64,000 bases of DNA, from the NCBI RefSeq assembly GCF_000739085.1, contig NZ_CP009110.1, positions 6,448,001 through 6,512,000 of the forward strand. Direction: 5' to 3'. Below the pieces are notes generated by a model. That model saw only the letters and a list, made by a program, of their open reading frames with translations. It ran no database searches and had not been told where the DNA came from. Source of the stretch: Amycolatopsis methanolica 239 (lineage in GTDB: Bacteria; Actinomycetota; Actinomycetes; Mycobacteriales; Pseudonocardiaceae). Shown one piece after another: positions 38,524 to 49,156 of the stretch. Every line of letters starts with the position of its first letter. Position 1 is the stretch's first letter. A program made the translations under genes and the position numbers.

Positions 38524-41288
38524 ACCTTGACACCTCCAGCAACGATGGCGGGGCGCGCGAGCTGGACGGCGGCGCCGGCCGCGTGGGACTTGGTGATGCC
38601 GTTGACCGAGCGGATGACGGTGAACGTCTGGGTGTTCGTGGTGCCGCTGATCGCGGTGACCCGCATTTCTTCGCCGCCGACCTTGATCCGGATCGGGAAC
38701 TCCGCGCCGTAGGTTGCCGAGTCGATCCACCGCGCACTGCCGGCCGCGGTCACGACCGTGAACGTGGTGGCCGTCGCGGTGATCGCGGTCGCGAGTGTGC
38801 TGTTGGTGGCGTCGGCCTTCACGCCTACCCCGCCCACGGTGGCGGTGTCCCAGGCCGCGCCCGGTCGGCAGTTGAACGTGAACGAGTGCTCGAACGGCTT
38901 CAGGGTCTCGGTGTAGCCGAGGATGAGCAGGTCGATCAGGTCCGGCTTGAAGTTGGCGATGGTGATCCGGTCGGCGATGTTGGCGTCGCGCACCTGGGCG
39001 CACAGCGTGGTGTTCGCCGCCACGCGGGGGTTGGCGAGGTTGATCGACACGGTGGGGTACCGGGGCGACTCGTCGGTTCCCAGGTGCAGCCGCCAGGCGG
39101 CGATGTCCTTGGCGATCGAGTCCACCCAGACGTTGAACTCCTCGGACGCGTCGTAGGTCCCGACGCCGCCCTCCTGCGGTGGCTTGGTCGACAGCCGCCC
39201 GGTGGTCTTGGTCAACCGGTAGGAGGAGCCGTTGGTGCGGGTGGCGGTGAAGTCGTTGACGAGCGCCTGGTCGTCGTTGACCGGGGCGGGCACGTCGGAC
39301 AGCTGCCCGGCGGTGTAGTCGAAGGCGATCCGCACGTCCTGGTGCAGCAACGACGGGTAGGTGCGGTAGGTGCCATCGATCGAGCCGCGGTTCTCGTAGA
39401 ACACGCCGTTGTCCGCCCGGGCGACATCCTCCAGCAGGTCCAGGAACACCTTCGGCCGCTGTGGCCCGAGCTTGGTCCACACCTCGGTCTGTCCGAACGC
39501 ACCACGGTAGGAGCCCAGATAGAACCCGTTCTCCACCGACAGGCGGCCCGCGCGGGTGTAGGCCTCCTCGCCGTTGTAGGCGGCCAGCTGCTGGGCGAAG
39601 TCGAACAGGTCGGTCACCGCCGGCTGCACCGCGACGTGCCCGATCCCGACACCGGCGACGTCCATGTCCGGTCCGATGTAGACGTCGGTGACCCGGCCAA
39701 GGGTGCGGCCGTTGACCGTGCCCGGCCCGCCGGTTAGCCCGACCCCGGCGCCCGGTTCAAGGGTGGCGATCCGCCAGCGGATGTTGCCGCCCTGCTGGGA
39801 CAGGTCGATCTGCAGCAGCACGTTCTTGTCGACCATGTTGAAGCCGATCGCGCCACTGTCGCCGACGTAGACGACGGCGCGGTCGAACCACATCAGCTTG
39901 AGCGCGCCGCCGGTGTGCCAGGTCAGCCGCCACCGGGAGATGTCGCCGGAGGTGTGGATCGTGGCGAGCGCCTCGCCGTCGGCCAGGCCGGTGGCTGGGA
40001 AGGAGACCAGGAACCGGACCATGCCTGCGCCGGACGGGTACGAGGGCACGACGCCCCACAGCGTGCCGTTGTTCAGGGCCAGCATGTCTGCCGAGCAGGC
40101 GAACTCGCCGTTCGACGCGAAATTGATCTTGCCCTGGGTGATCTGCATCGGGTCGACGCCGTCGATCGCCGAAGCGGCCGAGGTGGCTTCCCGGCCGTCC
40201 TCGCACGGCCAGTACGCCACGGGCGCGTTCGTCTCGGCCTGCAGGTACGCGCGCTTGAGCGTGGACAGCACCGGGGTGGCGCCCTGCTGCAGCCGCCGGA
40301 ACACCCCGGCGGCCTCGACGTCGGCCCACCGGTTGTGGTCGGAGCGGTCGTTGCGTGGCGTGATCGAGGCGATCTCGCCGAAGAACCGCGGCGAACGCAC
40401 GTCCAGGTCGTCGTAGTCGAAGGTGACCGGAACGTTGGTGTTGCCGCCTGCCACGCCCGAGCGGATGCCGACCGATCCGGCGGCCTGCGGCATGGCCTCG
40501 CTCTGCACGTAGCCGAGCCAGTCGTACGGCTCGGGCGTGCCGGCCACCCAGGCCTTGAACCGGACCTGCTGGCCCTCCAGTAGCACCCGCATCCGCACGT
40601 CCTGGGTCGTGGGTGCGAGCGTGATGCCGGTGCCCAGGTCGGTGAGCAGGTTGGTCTCCGCGCCCGCTTTGACGTATCGGACGCCGATCCGGTATTCGCC
40701 GGTCGGGGACACCAGGGCCCGCAGCATGATGTAGTTGCCCAGGTCGGCGAACCGCATCAGCAGATTCAGCGGCTCCAGGTTGGCGCCGGTCACCGTGGTG
40801 ACCGGCACGTGCACTGTCGCGGCGATGTCGACGTCGCGCTGCTGGAACCCCGCCAGCCACGACATCCGGTACTGGCCCGCGCCAGTCAGGATGTGGTGGC
40901 CCTTGCCGCCGTTCTCGGGGAAGTCGGGCAGCCCGTTGCCGCCGTTCCAGGCATGCAGCCAGGTCTGCCCGGTGTCGGTCTGGGCCCACCCGTTGGCATT
41001 GGTCCGGCTGAACGTCGAGCGGGCGGTGCGCACGCCGACACGCACCGGCGTGTTACGCCCGAGCACGCCGTAGTAGGGCGAGCCGGCGTAGTCCGGGTCG
41101 TACTGCTGGTTGTCGTTGCGCAGCCGGAACCGGCACTGCGCTGCGGTGGCCAGCTTGGAGGACTCGTTGGCCCGGGGCTTGCTGATCTGCACGCCCTGGG
41201 CGACCATCACGTCGCCGGAGACGTCGATCCAGTTGCCGGACAGGAACAGCTCGGTGCGCACGTCGAGCGGGTCGGTGGGAAAGGCCAT
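38520..41288 (-). CDS. Large minor tail protein, second copy
   Basis: Counterpart of 698..3466; 922 aa. Confidence 0.85.
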   Translation of the reverse strand: MAFPTDPLDVRTELFLSGNWIDVSGDVMVAQGVQISKPRANESSKLATAAQCRFRLRNDNQQYDPDYAGSPYYGVLGRNTPVRVGVRTARSTFSRTNANGWAQTDTGQTWLHAWNGGNGLPDFPENGGKGHHILTGAGQYRMSWLAGFQQRDVDIAATVHVPVTTVTGANLEPLNLLMRFADLGNYIMLRALVSPTGEYRIGVRYVKAGAETNLLTDLGTGITLAPTTQDVRMRVLLEGQQVRFKAWVAGTPEPYDWLGYVQSEAMPQAAGSVGIRSGVAGGNTNVPVTFDYDDLDVRSPRFFGEIASITPRNDRSDHNRWADVEAAGVFRRLQQGATPVLSTLKRAYLQAETNAPVAYWPCEDGREATSAASAIDGVDPMQITQGKINFASNGEFACSADMLALNNGTLWGVVPSYPSGAGMVRFLVSFPATGLADGEALATIHTSGDISRWRLTWHTGGALKLMWFDRAVVYVGDSGAIGFNMVDKNVLLQIDLSQQGGNIRWRIATLEPGAGVGLTGGPGTVNGRTLGRVTDVYIGPDMDVAGVGIGHVAVQPAVTDLFDFAQQLAAYNGEEAYTRAGRLSVENGFYLGSYRGAFGQTEVWTKLGPQRPKVFLDLLEDVARADNGVFYENRGSIDGTYRTYPSLLHQDVRIAFDYTAGQLSDVPAPVNDDQALVNDFTATRTNGSSYRLTKTTGRLSTKPPQEGGVGTYDASEEFNVWVDSIAKDIAAWRLHLGTDESPRYPTVSINLANPRVAANTTLCAQVRDANIADRITIANFKPDLIDLLILGYTETLKPFEHSFTFNCRPGAAWDTATVGGVGVKADATNSTLATAITATATTFTVVTAAGSARWIDSATYGAEFPIRIKVGGEEMRVTAISGTTNTQTFTVIRSVNGITKSHAAGAAVQLARPAIVAGGVKV

Positions 41289-43459
41289 CACGCCGCCCCG
41301 TTTCCGAGGACCAGCTGCACGTTGCCTCCCTCTTTCCGGATGGCGTTGCGAAGGATTTCCAGCAGCAGTTCGTCGAGCCGGGTGCCGGCCGAGTCGATGA
41401 CGACGACGGCCTGGCCCCCGCCGCCGCCCGCGGCGAACCCGCCGACGGCGCTGCTCGCGGCGGCGGCCGCGGTGGTGGCCGCGCTGGCCGCGGCGGGCCG
41501 CGGGAGCGCGGCCGCGGCGACCTCTTCGGAGGCGGCGGCGACCCGGTCGACCATGCTGGACAGGCCGTTGATCGCGCCCAGCCCGACCATTTCCATCGCC
41601 CATTCGGCCTCTTTGGACGGTGAGGCGATGCCGAGGAAGCCGAGCACGGCGTCCCAGGCGTTCTTGACGATGCCGAGCAGCTTGTCCTTGATCGCGCCTG
41701 CGAAGTTGCCGATGCCGTTGATCAGGCCGCGCACGAGGTCGCCGCCCGCGTTCCACAGCAGGCTCCCGAGGCTGCCCAGGGCGCCGAGGATCATGCCGGG
41801 CAGGCCGCGGACCCAGTTCACCAGGTCGTTGAACCGCTGGATCGCCCAGTCCCGGGCCTGCCCGATCCACCCGCCGATCAATCCGGGCAGCTGGCCGAAC
41901 CAGCTGAGTATCCCGCGGATCACGCCGACCGCGGTGCCGATCGCGTTCTGGACCCAGCTGAACGCCGCAGGCACGGCGGACACCAACCAGGACACCGCAC
42001 CGGCCAGGCCACCGAGGATCGCGCCGGCGAACCCGGCCAGCCAGCCGATAATGGCGCCGATCGCCGGGGCCAGCAGGTTGATCAGCCACTCGGCGAACTG
42101 GGCTACCAGCAACAGCAGCGGCGTGAGCGCGACGACGAGCTCGCCGAGCGGGACGAGCAGCTGCACCAGCGGGGGCAGCAGCGCCACCGCCGCGGCAATG
42201 ATCGCGCCGAGCACCGGCTGCAGCGCTTGCAGCACGGTCAGCACCGCGGTGCCGAGGATCATGGCGAACTGCCCGATCATCGGGATCAGCGGCACGATCG
42301 CGCCAGCCAGCTCGGACAACGCGTCCGCGGCGAACTGGGAGACCAGCATCGCGATCTCGCCCACGATCGGCAGCAAGTCACCGATCGCCGGGGCGAGCGC
42401 CCCGGCCAGCTGCGCCGCGATGTCGGCGAGCACCGGCACCAGCGGCATGATCGGGCTGAGCAGCGACACGAACGCCGGCACCAGCGGCGTCACCGCGTCC
42501 AGGATCTGCGTCAGCGCAGGGATCACGCTGCTGACCAGGACCTCTCCGAGGCTGGTGAAGATCTGGGTGATCGCGGGGCCCGCAGCCTGCAGCACCCGGC
42601 CGAAGGCCTCCGCGAGCGGACCGAGAGCCGTAGCCACGCCCGCGAGCACCGGGCCAAGGGACTGAATCACCGGGATCAGCGCGCCGACGAGGCCATCGAG
42701 CAGCGTCGTGATCACCGGCATGATCGCTTCGAGGATCGGGCCGCCAGCCTGCGCGAGCGCGCCGAGCAGCGACCCGAGCAACGAGAGGATGTCCGGCAGC
42801 GCCGTTCCGACCGCGGTCAGCGCCTGGCCCACCGCGCCGGCCGCCGGGGCGAGGTTGGCCACCAGCTGGCCGACGCCGGCGCCCGCGCCCGCCAGGAGGT
42901 CGGCTAGTCCGTCGAACACCGGTCCGGCCGACTGAACCGCGGTGAGCAGCCCGGGCATGGCCTGCACGGCGAAGCCGGTCACGCCCTCGGTCAGGGTGGT
43001 CAGGTAGGGGCCGATGGCGCCGAAGACCTGCCGGATCGCGGGCAGCAGCTGCTGGAAGGTCTGGCCTAGCTGCCCGGCGATGCCGACGAACGTGGGCACC
43101 AGCGGCGCCGCCGCGTCGGTCAGGCTGGACTGCACCTGGTCGCCAAGCGTCGAGAACGCGCTGACGACCTGGGTGTTCTCCTTGAGCGCCATCGCGCCGA
43201 GCCCGGCGAAGGCCAACGGCACGCCACCGAGCGCGGCACTCGCGGCCAGCGCCGAGGCGGCCGAGGCGGCCCCGAACACGGTGAACGCCTTGGACAGTCC
43301 CAGGACCCCGGAGATGTTGTCCCGGGCCATGTTCGAGGTGCTCTCGCCCGCCACCCGCATCACTGCCGCGGTGGCCAGCGCCTCGCGCCGGATCTCGCCG
43401 AACACCTTCGACACACCGTCGCGGCCGAGGATGTTGAACAGCAGGGAGGTGTCCGCCAT
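41288..43459 (-). CDS. Tape measure protein, second copy
   Basis: Counterpart of 3466..5637; 723 aa. Confidence 0.95.
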   Translation of the reverse strand: MADTSLLFNILGRDGVSKVFGEIRREALATAAVMRVAGESTSNMARDNISGVLGLSKAFTVFGAASAASALAASAALGGVPLAFAGLGAMALKENTQVVSAFSTLGDQVQSSLTDAAAPLVPTFVGIAGQLGQTFQQLLPAIRQVFGAIGPYLTTLTEGVTGFAVQAMPGLLTAVQSAGPVFDGLADLLAGAGAGVGQLVANLAPAAGAVGQALTAVGTALPDILSLLGSLLGALAQAGGPILEAIMPVITTLLDGLVGALIPVIQSLGPVLAGVATALGPLAEAFGRVLQAAGPAITQIFTSLGEVLVSSVIPALTQILDAVTPLVPAFVSLLSPIMPLVPVLADIAAQLAGALAPAIGDLLPIVGEIAMLVSQFAADALSELAGAIVPLIPMIGQFAMILGTAVLTVLQALQPVLGAIIAAAVALLPPLVQLLVPLGELVVALTPLLLLVAQFAEWLINLLAPAIGAIIGWLAGFAGAILGGLAGAVSWLVSAVPAAFSWVQNAIGTAVGVIRGILSWFGQLPGLIGGWIGQARDWAIQRFNDLVNWVRGLPGMILGALGSLGSLLWNAGGDLVRGLINGIGNFAGAIKDKLLGIVKNAWDAVLGFLGIASPSKEAEWAMEMVGLGAINGLSSMVDRVAAASEEVAAAALPRPAAASAATTAAAAASSAVGGFAAGGGGGQAVVVIDSAGTRLDELLLEILRNAIRKEGGNVQLVLGNGAA

Positions 43460-43481
43460 GACACCCCCCTCGGGCCGCTAT

Positions 43482-44029
43482 TCAGGTGTTGTGCTTGGCA
43501 CGACTGCGAATCAGGTCTTCGATGTAGTCACAGGCGCTGGTCAGCTCCTGGACGGTGAGCAGCTCGCGTTGCTCCCACGGCCGAATGTTCAGCTCGGCCG
43601 AGATCGCTAGGGCGTACTTTTCGCGCCGCTGCTCGAGGGGGCTTTTCCCGCCGCGCTCTCCGGCGCCTTGGCGATCTGGGCGTCGATCGCCGAGAGGATG
43701 TACGCGCGCTGGCTGTCGTCGAGACCGGGCGCGGACGCGGCCGCCTCGCGCATCTTCTCCAGCTCGGGCGCCTCGAACTCCACGGTCAGCTCACCGACGG
43801 TGAAGTCGACGTCCTCGAGCTTGAGCGTGGGGTGTGTCAGCTTCTGCAGGTGCCACAGCAGCACCCGCCGTGCCTTCGCCCCGCCCTTGAGCAGCATCAC
43901 CTGGAACTCGTCCCAGGTCAGCGGGTGCATCCGGGCCTCGATCGCCTCGGCATCGGCGGCGCGGACCTTGGCCGGATCCCAGGTCCAGCTCTGTGTTTCC
44001 TGCCCCTGCGGGGTGTAGGTGACCAGCAA
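43482..44029 (-). CDS. Tail chaperone GT, second copy
   Basis: Counterpart of 5660..6207, through the shift site 43643..43649. Confidence 0.85.
43607..44029 (-). CDS. Tail chaperone G, second copy
   Basis: Counterpart of 5785..6207; TTG start. Confidence 0.88.
   Translation of the reverse strand: MLVTYTPQGQETQSWTWDPAKVRAADAEAIEARMHPLTWDEFQVMLLKGGAKARRVLLWHLQKLTHPTLKLEDVDFTVGELTVEFEAPELEKMREAAASAPGLDDSQRAYILSAIDAQIAKAPESAAGKAPSSSGAKSTP
43643..43649 (-). other. -1 slippery heptamer, second copy
   Basis: GGGAAAA on the minus strand, as at 5821..5827. Confidence 0.88.
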
Positions 44030-44032
44030 CGT

Positions 44033-44524
44033 TCACACCTTCCCGGCGAGTCGGTCCGCCGTCTTCTTCATCGCGTCGACGACCGCGCGTCGGAAGTCGT
44101 TGCGGCGGCCGGCCAACGTCTCGTCGAACCAGCCCGGTTTGCCGCGCTGGTGCACTTCCTGCCCGGTGTTGAACACCTTGTGCCTCCACCCTTTGGCGGA
44201 GTTGAACCGGCGCGGTGCGTGCCGGAAACCGCGCACGTTCGGGGTTTCCCGCGCCACCACCCGCGCGCCGACCGCGGGTCCGGAGGTCTTGGCGACCACC
44301 TGGATCTTCTGCCCGATCGCCGACCGGATCGACCGCCCCGCGTGCCCCTGCGAGGTGACCGAGCGGATTGCCTGGCGCGTGGCCTGCCGAGCTGGCTGTG
44401 CGGCGGCGCGGATGTCGCGCATCAGGTCCCGGCGCAGCGCCTTGCCGTTCTCCTCGGTGCGCAGCGCCCGCGCCAGCTCCTTCAGCCGCCTTTCCGGGCC
44501 GGACAGGTCCAGCTCGGCTGGCAT
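44033..44524 (-). CDS. gp10-like protein, second copy
   Basis: Counterpart of 6211..6702; 163 aa. Confidence 0.65.
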   Translation of the reverse strand: MPAELDLSGPERRLKELARALRTEENGKALRRDLMRDIRAAAQPARQATRQAIRSVTSQGHAGRSIRSAIGQKIQVVAKTSGPAVGARVVARETPNVRGFRHAPRRFNSAKGWRHKVFNTGQEVHQRGKPGWFDETLAGRRNDFRRAVVDAMKKTADRLAGKV

Positions 44525-44934
44525 CAGGACACGACGCGGGAGACCGCGCCCGATGTCGGGAACTCGACGTCGACCTCGGCCACGTTGCCGACGTCACCGG
44601 CGATCGGCTTCCAGGACTTGATCAGCACGGTGCCGGTGTAGCCGGGGTTGGAGGCGCCGCGGGCGGCGTTGGACAGCCGCACCTCGAACGGCACCAGCGT
44701 GCCGAACAGCGGCCACATGATCGAGTCGAGCCCGGCCGCGGCGACGTCCTGCTTGAGCGTCACCGACAGGCTGCCTTCCTTGAGGCCGCCCAGGACCTCT
44801 TTCCAGCCACCGCTGCCGAAGGTGGTCACGTCCTCGTCGGCGACCTCCGCGGTCAGCTCGATCTTGGACGCGTTGTTCGAGAGGTCGTTGGCGTTGAGCG
44901 ACAGGAAGGCCGCCAGCAGGACCATCTTGGCCAT
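44524..44934 (-). CDS. Short tail-tube paralogue, second copy
   Basis: Counterpart of 6702..7112; 136 aa. Confidence 0.82.
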   Translation of the reverse strand: MAKMVLLAAFLSLNANDLSNNASKIELTAEVADEDVTTFGSGGWKEVLGGLKEGSLSVTLKQDVAAAGLDSIMWPLFGTLVPFEVRLSNAARGASNPGYTGTVLIKSWKPIAGDVGNVAEVDVEFPTSGAVSRVVS

Positions 44935-44949
44935 GAGCGAGTGCCCCTT

Positions 44950-45684
44950 TCAGGCGATACCGAGTGCGACGACGAACAGGAACGACGGCGCGGTTCCAGC
45001 AACGGTCCACTTCGGACGGAACCACGTGTCGGTGAGCGGGCCGGGCACGCGGAGGATCTGCCCGCCCCGGGCGGTGGCGGCCGCGAACGTGAGCCGGTCG
45101 GTGGGGGCGGCGAACCCCGACGCGGTGTCGGACTCGATCGCCACGGTCAGCGACGGCGTGGCGGTCCCGGCGACCGACAGCACGTGCAGCGCGGCGTACA
45201 GCTGCTTGCCGGCGGGCACCGCGCCGAGCTGCGTGCCGACTCCGGTTCCGGAAGCAGTGCGTGCGGTGCCGGGCGGGTGCGCAACCTGACCGCGCACGAG
45301 CGGCCAGCTCGAGTTGGCTTTGCCGCTCCAGGGCGCCATGCTGCCGACTTCGCCACCGAGCGCGTAGGACCCGGTTAGCGCGTTGGTGAAGTACGCCAGG
45401 TCGCCGACGTTCGCGCCGGCCGGGCCCGCGCTCCACGGCCCGAGACCGCCGAGCGCGGTCCACTGAGCGTCGTCCACCATCGACAGGTCACCGGCTTCCC
45501 AGAATCCCTCCGCGGTGATCTCGGTCGCCGCCAGCCCGGCCTTGACTTCCTTCCAGCCGCCGCTGCCGAAAGTGGTCGCGTCCTCGTCGGCGACCTCGGC
45601 GGAGATCTCCAGCTTGTTGCTGGCGCCGGTGAGGTCCGCGCCGCCGGTGAACAGGCGGACGTTGGTCAGAACGAACTTGCCCAT
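44950..45684 (-). CDS. Long tail-tube paralogue, second copy
   Basis: Counterpart of 7128..7862; 244 aa. Confidence 0.8.
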   Translation of the reverse strand: MGKFVLTNVRLFTGGADLTGASNKLEISAEVADEDATTFGSGGWKEVKAGLAATEITAEGFWEAGDLSMVDDAQWTALGGLGPWSAGPAGANVGDLAYFTNALTGSYALGGEVGSMAPWSGKANSSWPLVRGQVAHPPGTARTASGTGVGTQLGAVPAGKQLYAALHVLSVAGTATPSLTVAIESDTASGFAAPTDRLTFAAATARGGQILRVPGPLTDTWFRPKWTVAGTAPSFLFVVALGIA

Positions 45685-46094
45685 CAGGCCCCCGATCCGA
45701 TGACGTGGACGGACAGCTGTGCGCCGAAGAACTGGGATGTGCCGTGCTCGTAGAGCCCGTAGCCGAACACCCGCGTCACGCGGGAGTCATCGCACGCGCC
45801 GCCGAGGGTGCGGTCGGATTGCAGCGCCGCCTTGAGCGAACGGGGCCCACCGCCGGTGAGGTATTGGTCGAGCTTGGCCTGGGCCTGCTTGTCGGTGGCG
45901 TGGGAGACCAGCACCCGGCAGGTGGCGGTCAGCTCGTCCAGCCCGCGGCCGAACGCCCGGTCGAAATCGATCTCGTACTCGGCCACGAAGAACATGGGCG
46001 GGGTGACCGAGTCCGGGGTGTAGGGCAGGCAGATCAGCCCGGTGATCGCCTTCGCGTTGGCGGCCAGCCCCGACCGCACGGCCTCGATATCCAC
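45684..46094 (-). CDS. Tail terminator-like protein, second copy
   Basis: Counterpart of 7862..8272; GTG start. Confidence 0.62.
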   Translation of the reverse strand: MDIEAVRSGLAANAKAITGLICLPYTPDSVTPPMFFVAEYEIDFDRAFGRGLDELTATCRVLVSHATDKQAQAKLDQYLTGGGPRSLKAALQSDRTLGGACDDSRVTRVFGYGLYEHGTSQFFGAQLSVHVIGSGA

Positions 46095-46104
46095 TCCGTG
46101 CCCC

Positions 46105-46701
46105 CTACGCGATGCCGATGAGGATCAGGTGCTGGATCAGCGCCTGGACGTCGGGGTCCACCCGCGACAGCCGGATCAGGCCCCACTCGGCCGAGCCCAT
46201 GACGCCCTCGGGCGAGTCCTTGCGCCGGAACAGCCGAGCGGCCTGCAGCAGCGCCGCCGAGACCACCTCGTCGGGCACCGCGGGCCAGCCCCACCGCGCG
46301 GTGATCCGCACCCAGCGCGTGCCCCACTCGCCGGAATCCCGCAGCAGCCCGGTCACCGGCTCGTTGTCCAGCAGCGCGTTCTCCGGCACCACGGCGTAGT
46401 CGGCGACCGCGGTCCACGGCCCGGTCCTGCTGTCGGCGCTCTCGACGATGAGGCCGGCAGCGTCGCCGATGTCGGGCAGGAGCAGCGTGTCACCGTCGTC
46501 CTCGCACACCAGCCGCCCGAGGGTCCGGAACTCGCGCCGCACCGGGGCGGGGTCGAGGTAGAACCGGCGCCCGGTGGTGCGGTCGATCGCGCGCGAGGCG
46601 GCGGTGTGCGCCTGCTGTACCAGGTTGTCCTGGGTCGTGTCATCGGCGGGGATGCTCAGCGAGGCCTTGAGCTGCGCCAGGGTGCCGTACTCGTTGGCCA
46701 C
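46105..46701 (-). CDS. Head-tail connector, second copy
   Basis: Counterpart of 8283..8879; 198 aa. Confidence 0.8.
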   Translation of the reverse strand: MANEYGTLAQLKASLSIPADDTTQDNLVQQAHTAASRAIDRTTGRRFYLDPAPVRREFRTLGRLVCEDDGDTLLLPDIGDAAGLIVESADSRTGPWTAVADYAVVPENALLDNEPVTGLLRDSGEWGTRWVRITARWGWPAVPDEVVSAALLQAARLFRRKDSPEGVMGSAEWGLIRLSRVDPDVQALIQHLILIGIA

Positions 46702-46707
46702 GGGTGA

Positions 46708-47058
46708 TCAGCCGCGGGTCTCGGGCTTGGCCGCGCGACCGCCACCCCGGGAGCGCCGGGCGGCCTTCTCCGGCTTGGAGTCGGCGTCGGCCGGCTGTGC
46801 AGCCGCGGAAGCCTCGTCGTCGGCTGCCCGCGTGACCTCGTCGTCCTGTGGCACGTCGTCCTCCTTGTCGGCGGCCTGCTCGGCCTGATCGACCGGTTCG
46901 GTCGGAAGCTGGGTGCGCTCGTCCTTGATGAGCTCGGCGCGCACGCCGTCGGCCCACTTGACGGCTTCCTCCTCCGGCAGTTCGATCTCGGATCCAGGCG
47001 CCCACGAGAACTCGGTGCCGGACACGCCCTGCAGCACGCGAATGCGCACTCGATCCAC
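46708..47058 (-). CDS. Acidic structural-region protein, second copy
   Basis: Counterpart of 8886..9236; 116 aa. Confidence 0.75.
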   Translation of the reverse strand: MDRVRIRVLQGVSGTEFSWAPGSEIELPEEEAVKWADGVRAELIKDERTQLPTEPVDQAEQAADKEDDVPQDDEVTRAADDEASAAAQPADADSKPEKAARRSRGGGRAAKPETRG

Positions 47059-47129
47059 GGTTTCCTCCCGTGCGGTGGTGGGGGCCGGTGGGGCCGGAGC
47101 GGTGTCCGGCCCCACCGGGGGAAGGGGAA

Positions 47130-48362
47130 TCAGGTAGCCGGGTGCGCGTAGGCGCGGATGGCCGCGGCGTCGTCGGGCTTGCCGTCGAGCCGGGCGAACC
47201 CGAGGAAGCCGACCTGCAGGAAGTCCGCGTAGCGCTCGGTCAGGCGCAGCGTCTGCACGTCGAGCACCTGGCGGACGATGTAGCCGGCCGCGATGTCGCC
47301 GAACACGATCGACTTGGCGCTCGCCGCGGGGACGGGCATCTTGTTGTCGATCGTGTAGGGGAACCCGTTGATGGTGGACGGGAACCCGGGCGCCGGTACC
47401 GGCACCCACAGCGGCCGGTTGTCGGCGTCCTTGAGCTTGCGGATCATCTTCAGCGCCGAGTCGCTGAGCAGGTAGCGGGCGTTCGTGCGGTACGCCGGGT
47501 CGACGGAGTGCTCGAGGTCGACCAGGTCGTCGTAGATGATGCTGGTGACCTGGCCGGCAGCGCCGGTCTTGCCCACCGTGATGTTGGTGGTGATGCCCTC
47601 CGGCTGGTTGGTTCCGGTACCGGTCGCCAGGTGCCCAGCGACGGCGCGGCCGATGCGCTCGCCCAGCTTCCGCGGCAGCCAGACGTTGATGTCGAACGCC
47701 GAATCCTGCAGCAGCTGCAGCGACACCCGCACCAGCTTGGACGTGTAGGTGTGCGCGAGCAGCTTCCGCTGCCCCAGCACCACATCCTGCTCGGTGACCT
47801 GGGTGTTCTCGCCGAGGATCGCGCCCTCGTTGCCGGTGTCGTCGTTCGTCGGCCACGGCAGGTCGTTGCCCGTCGAGGTCGTGATGACGGTCGCGACGTT
47901 GAGCAGGCCGCCGAAGGCCTTCATCGTCTCGCTCATCACGGCCCGGAAACCTTCCGGCACCAGGTAGCCGCCGGCGGTGTCGGTGGACACGCCCTGCGCC
48001 CGCAGCTCGGAGAAGTTCTCCATCAGCAGCTGGCGCTGCTCGCCGGACAGGCGGTCCATGCCGCCGCGCATGTAGCGCTCGAACGCCTCGCTGTACCGCT
48101 GCGCGGCCTCGTCCCCTCCGCCGACCGGGGCGCCAGAGCTGGTCACGACCTGGGACCGGTCGACGGTCTCCAGCTGCGCGAAGCGCTCCAGGCGCTCGAT
48201 GTCGCCGGACACCTCGGTCAGGCGCGTCTCGGCCTGGTCCCAGTTGGCCCGCTCCTCGGCGGTGAGGTCGCGGTTCTCGGCCGCTGCAGCGTCGCGGATG
48301 TCGCACATCCGCTTCCACACCGTGTTCTGCTCCTCGATGAGCCGCTTGAGCTGTTCGCTCAC
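47130..48362 (-). CDS. Major capsid protein, second copy
   Basis: Counterpart of 9308..10540; 410 aa. Confidence 0.95.
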   Translation of the reverse strand: MSEQLKRLIEEQNTVWKRMCDIRDAAAAENRDLTAEERANWDQAETRLTEVSGDIERLERFAQLETVDRSQVVTSSGAPVGGGDEAAQRYSEAFERYMRGGMDRLSGEQRQLLMENFSELRAQGVSTDTAGGYLVPEGFRAVMSETMKAFGGLLNVATVITTSTGNDLPWPTNDDTGNEGAILGENTQVTEQDVVLGQRKLLAHTYTSKLVRVSLQLLQDSAFDINVWLPRKLGERIGRAVAGHLATGTGTNQPEGITTNITVGKTGAAGQVTSIIYDDLVDLEHSVDPAYRTNARYLLSDSALKMIRKLKDADNRPLWVPVPAPGFPSTINGFPYTIDNKMPVPAASAKSIVFGDIAAGYIVRQVLDVQTLRLTERYADFLQVGFLGFARLDGKPDDAAAIRAYAHPAT

Positions 48363-48364
48363 GA

Positions 48365-49156
48365 TCAGTTGTCCTTCCTCAGGGGCAGCCCGTACCGGGC
48401 CGCGTAGGCGGTCAGCAGGTCGCTGGGGGACAACCGAGTGGTCTCGCCCGGCTCGGTGCCGTCCGCGCGAGTGGTCTCGCCCGGCTCGCGTTCGACGACC
48501 TTCAGCAGGTCGAGCAGCTCGGGTTTGTACGCCGCGCGACGTTCGATCGCCACGGGGTCGCCGCGGTGCGCCAGGGCGGCCGCGACCGAGTTGAGCTCGG
48601 CCTGAGTCTCTTCGTAGGCGGGGAATGTCACCGCCGACACTTCGATCAGCCGCACCTCCAGGATGCGGCGCACGTCCACTTCGAACGGCTCGTCGTAGCC
48701 GTCGACGTCGACCTCTTCGGTGGCCCACTCGTCCTTGACCACGTAGAAACCGAACGACATGCCGGTGATGTTCTTGTTGCGCACGTTGGCTTTCAGATCG
48801 CGCACATAGGACAGTTCCGTGTCCAGGGCGGAGTCCACCGGCAAGCCCTTGTCGTCCTGGGACAGGTTCAGCGTGCCTGCCGACACCCGAGACACCACGT
48901 AGTAGGAGTCGTGGTCGATGAGGAACCGGGCGTCGCCCTCGGCCAGCGTCTTGGTGAACGCGCCCGGCGCGATCTCCTCGTAGAACCCCCACCGCAGCGG
49001 GTTGCCGATCGCCGTGCGGGAGTTGAACACCGCCGCGTAGCCGCGGAACCGCTCGCCGCCCTCGACGTCGGCGTCAGCCCGGATCGACACACCAGCGGTG
49101 GCCAGCGGCAACCGCCGCCGTTCCTCAGCTGTCGCCCGCGTCAGGATCGTCGTCAT
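48365..49156 (-). CDS. Prohead protease, second copy
   Basis: Counterpart of 10543..11334; same His and Ser motifs. Confidence 0.92.
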   Translation of the reverse strand: MTTILTRATAEERRRLPLATAGVSIRADADVEGGERFRGYAAVFNSRTAIGNPLRWGFYEEIAPGAFTKTLAEGDARFLIDHDSYYVVSRVSAGTLNLSQDDKGLPVDSALDTELSYVRDLKANVRNKNITGMSFGFYVVKDEWATEEVDVDGYDEPFEVDVRRILEVRLIEVSAVTFPAYEETQAELNSVAAALAHRGDPVAIERRAAYKPELLDLLKVVEREPGETTRADGTEPGETTRLSPSDLLTAYAARYGLPLRKDN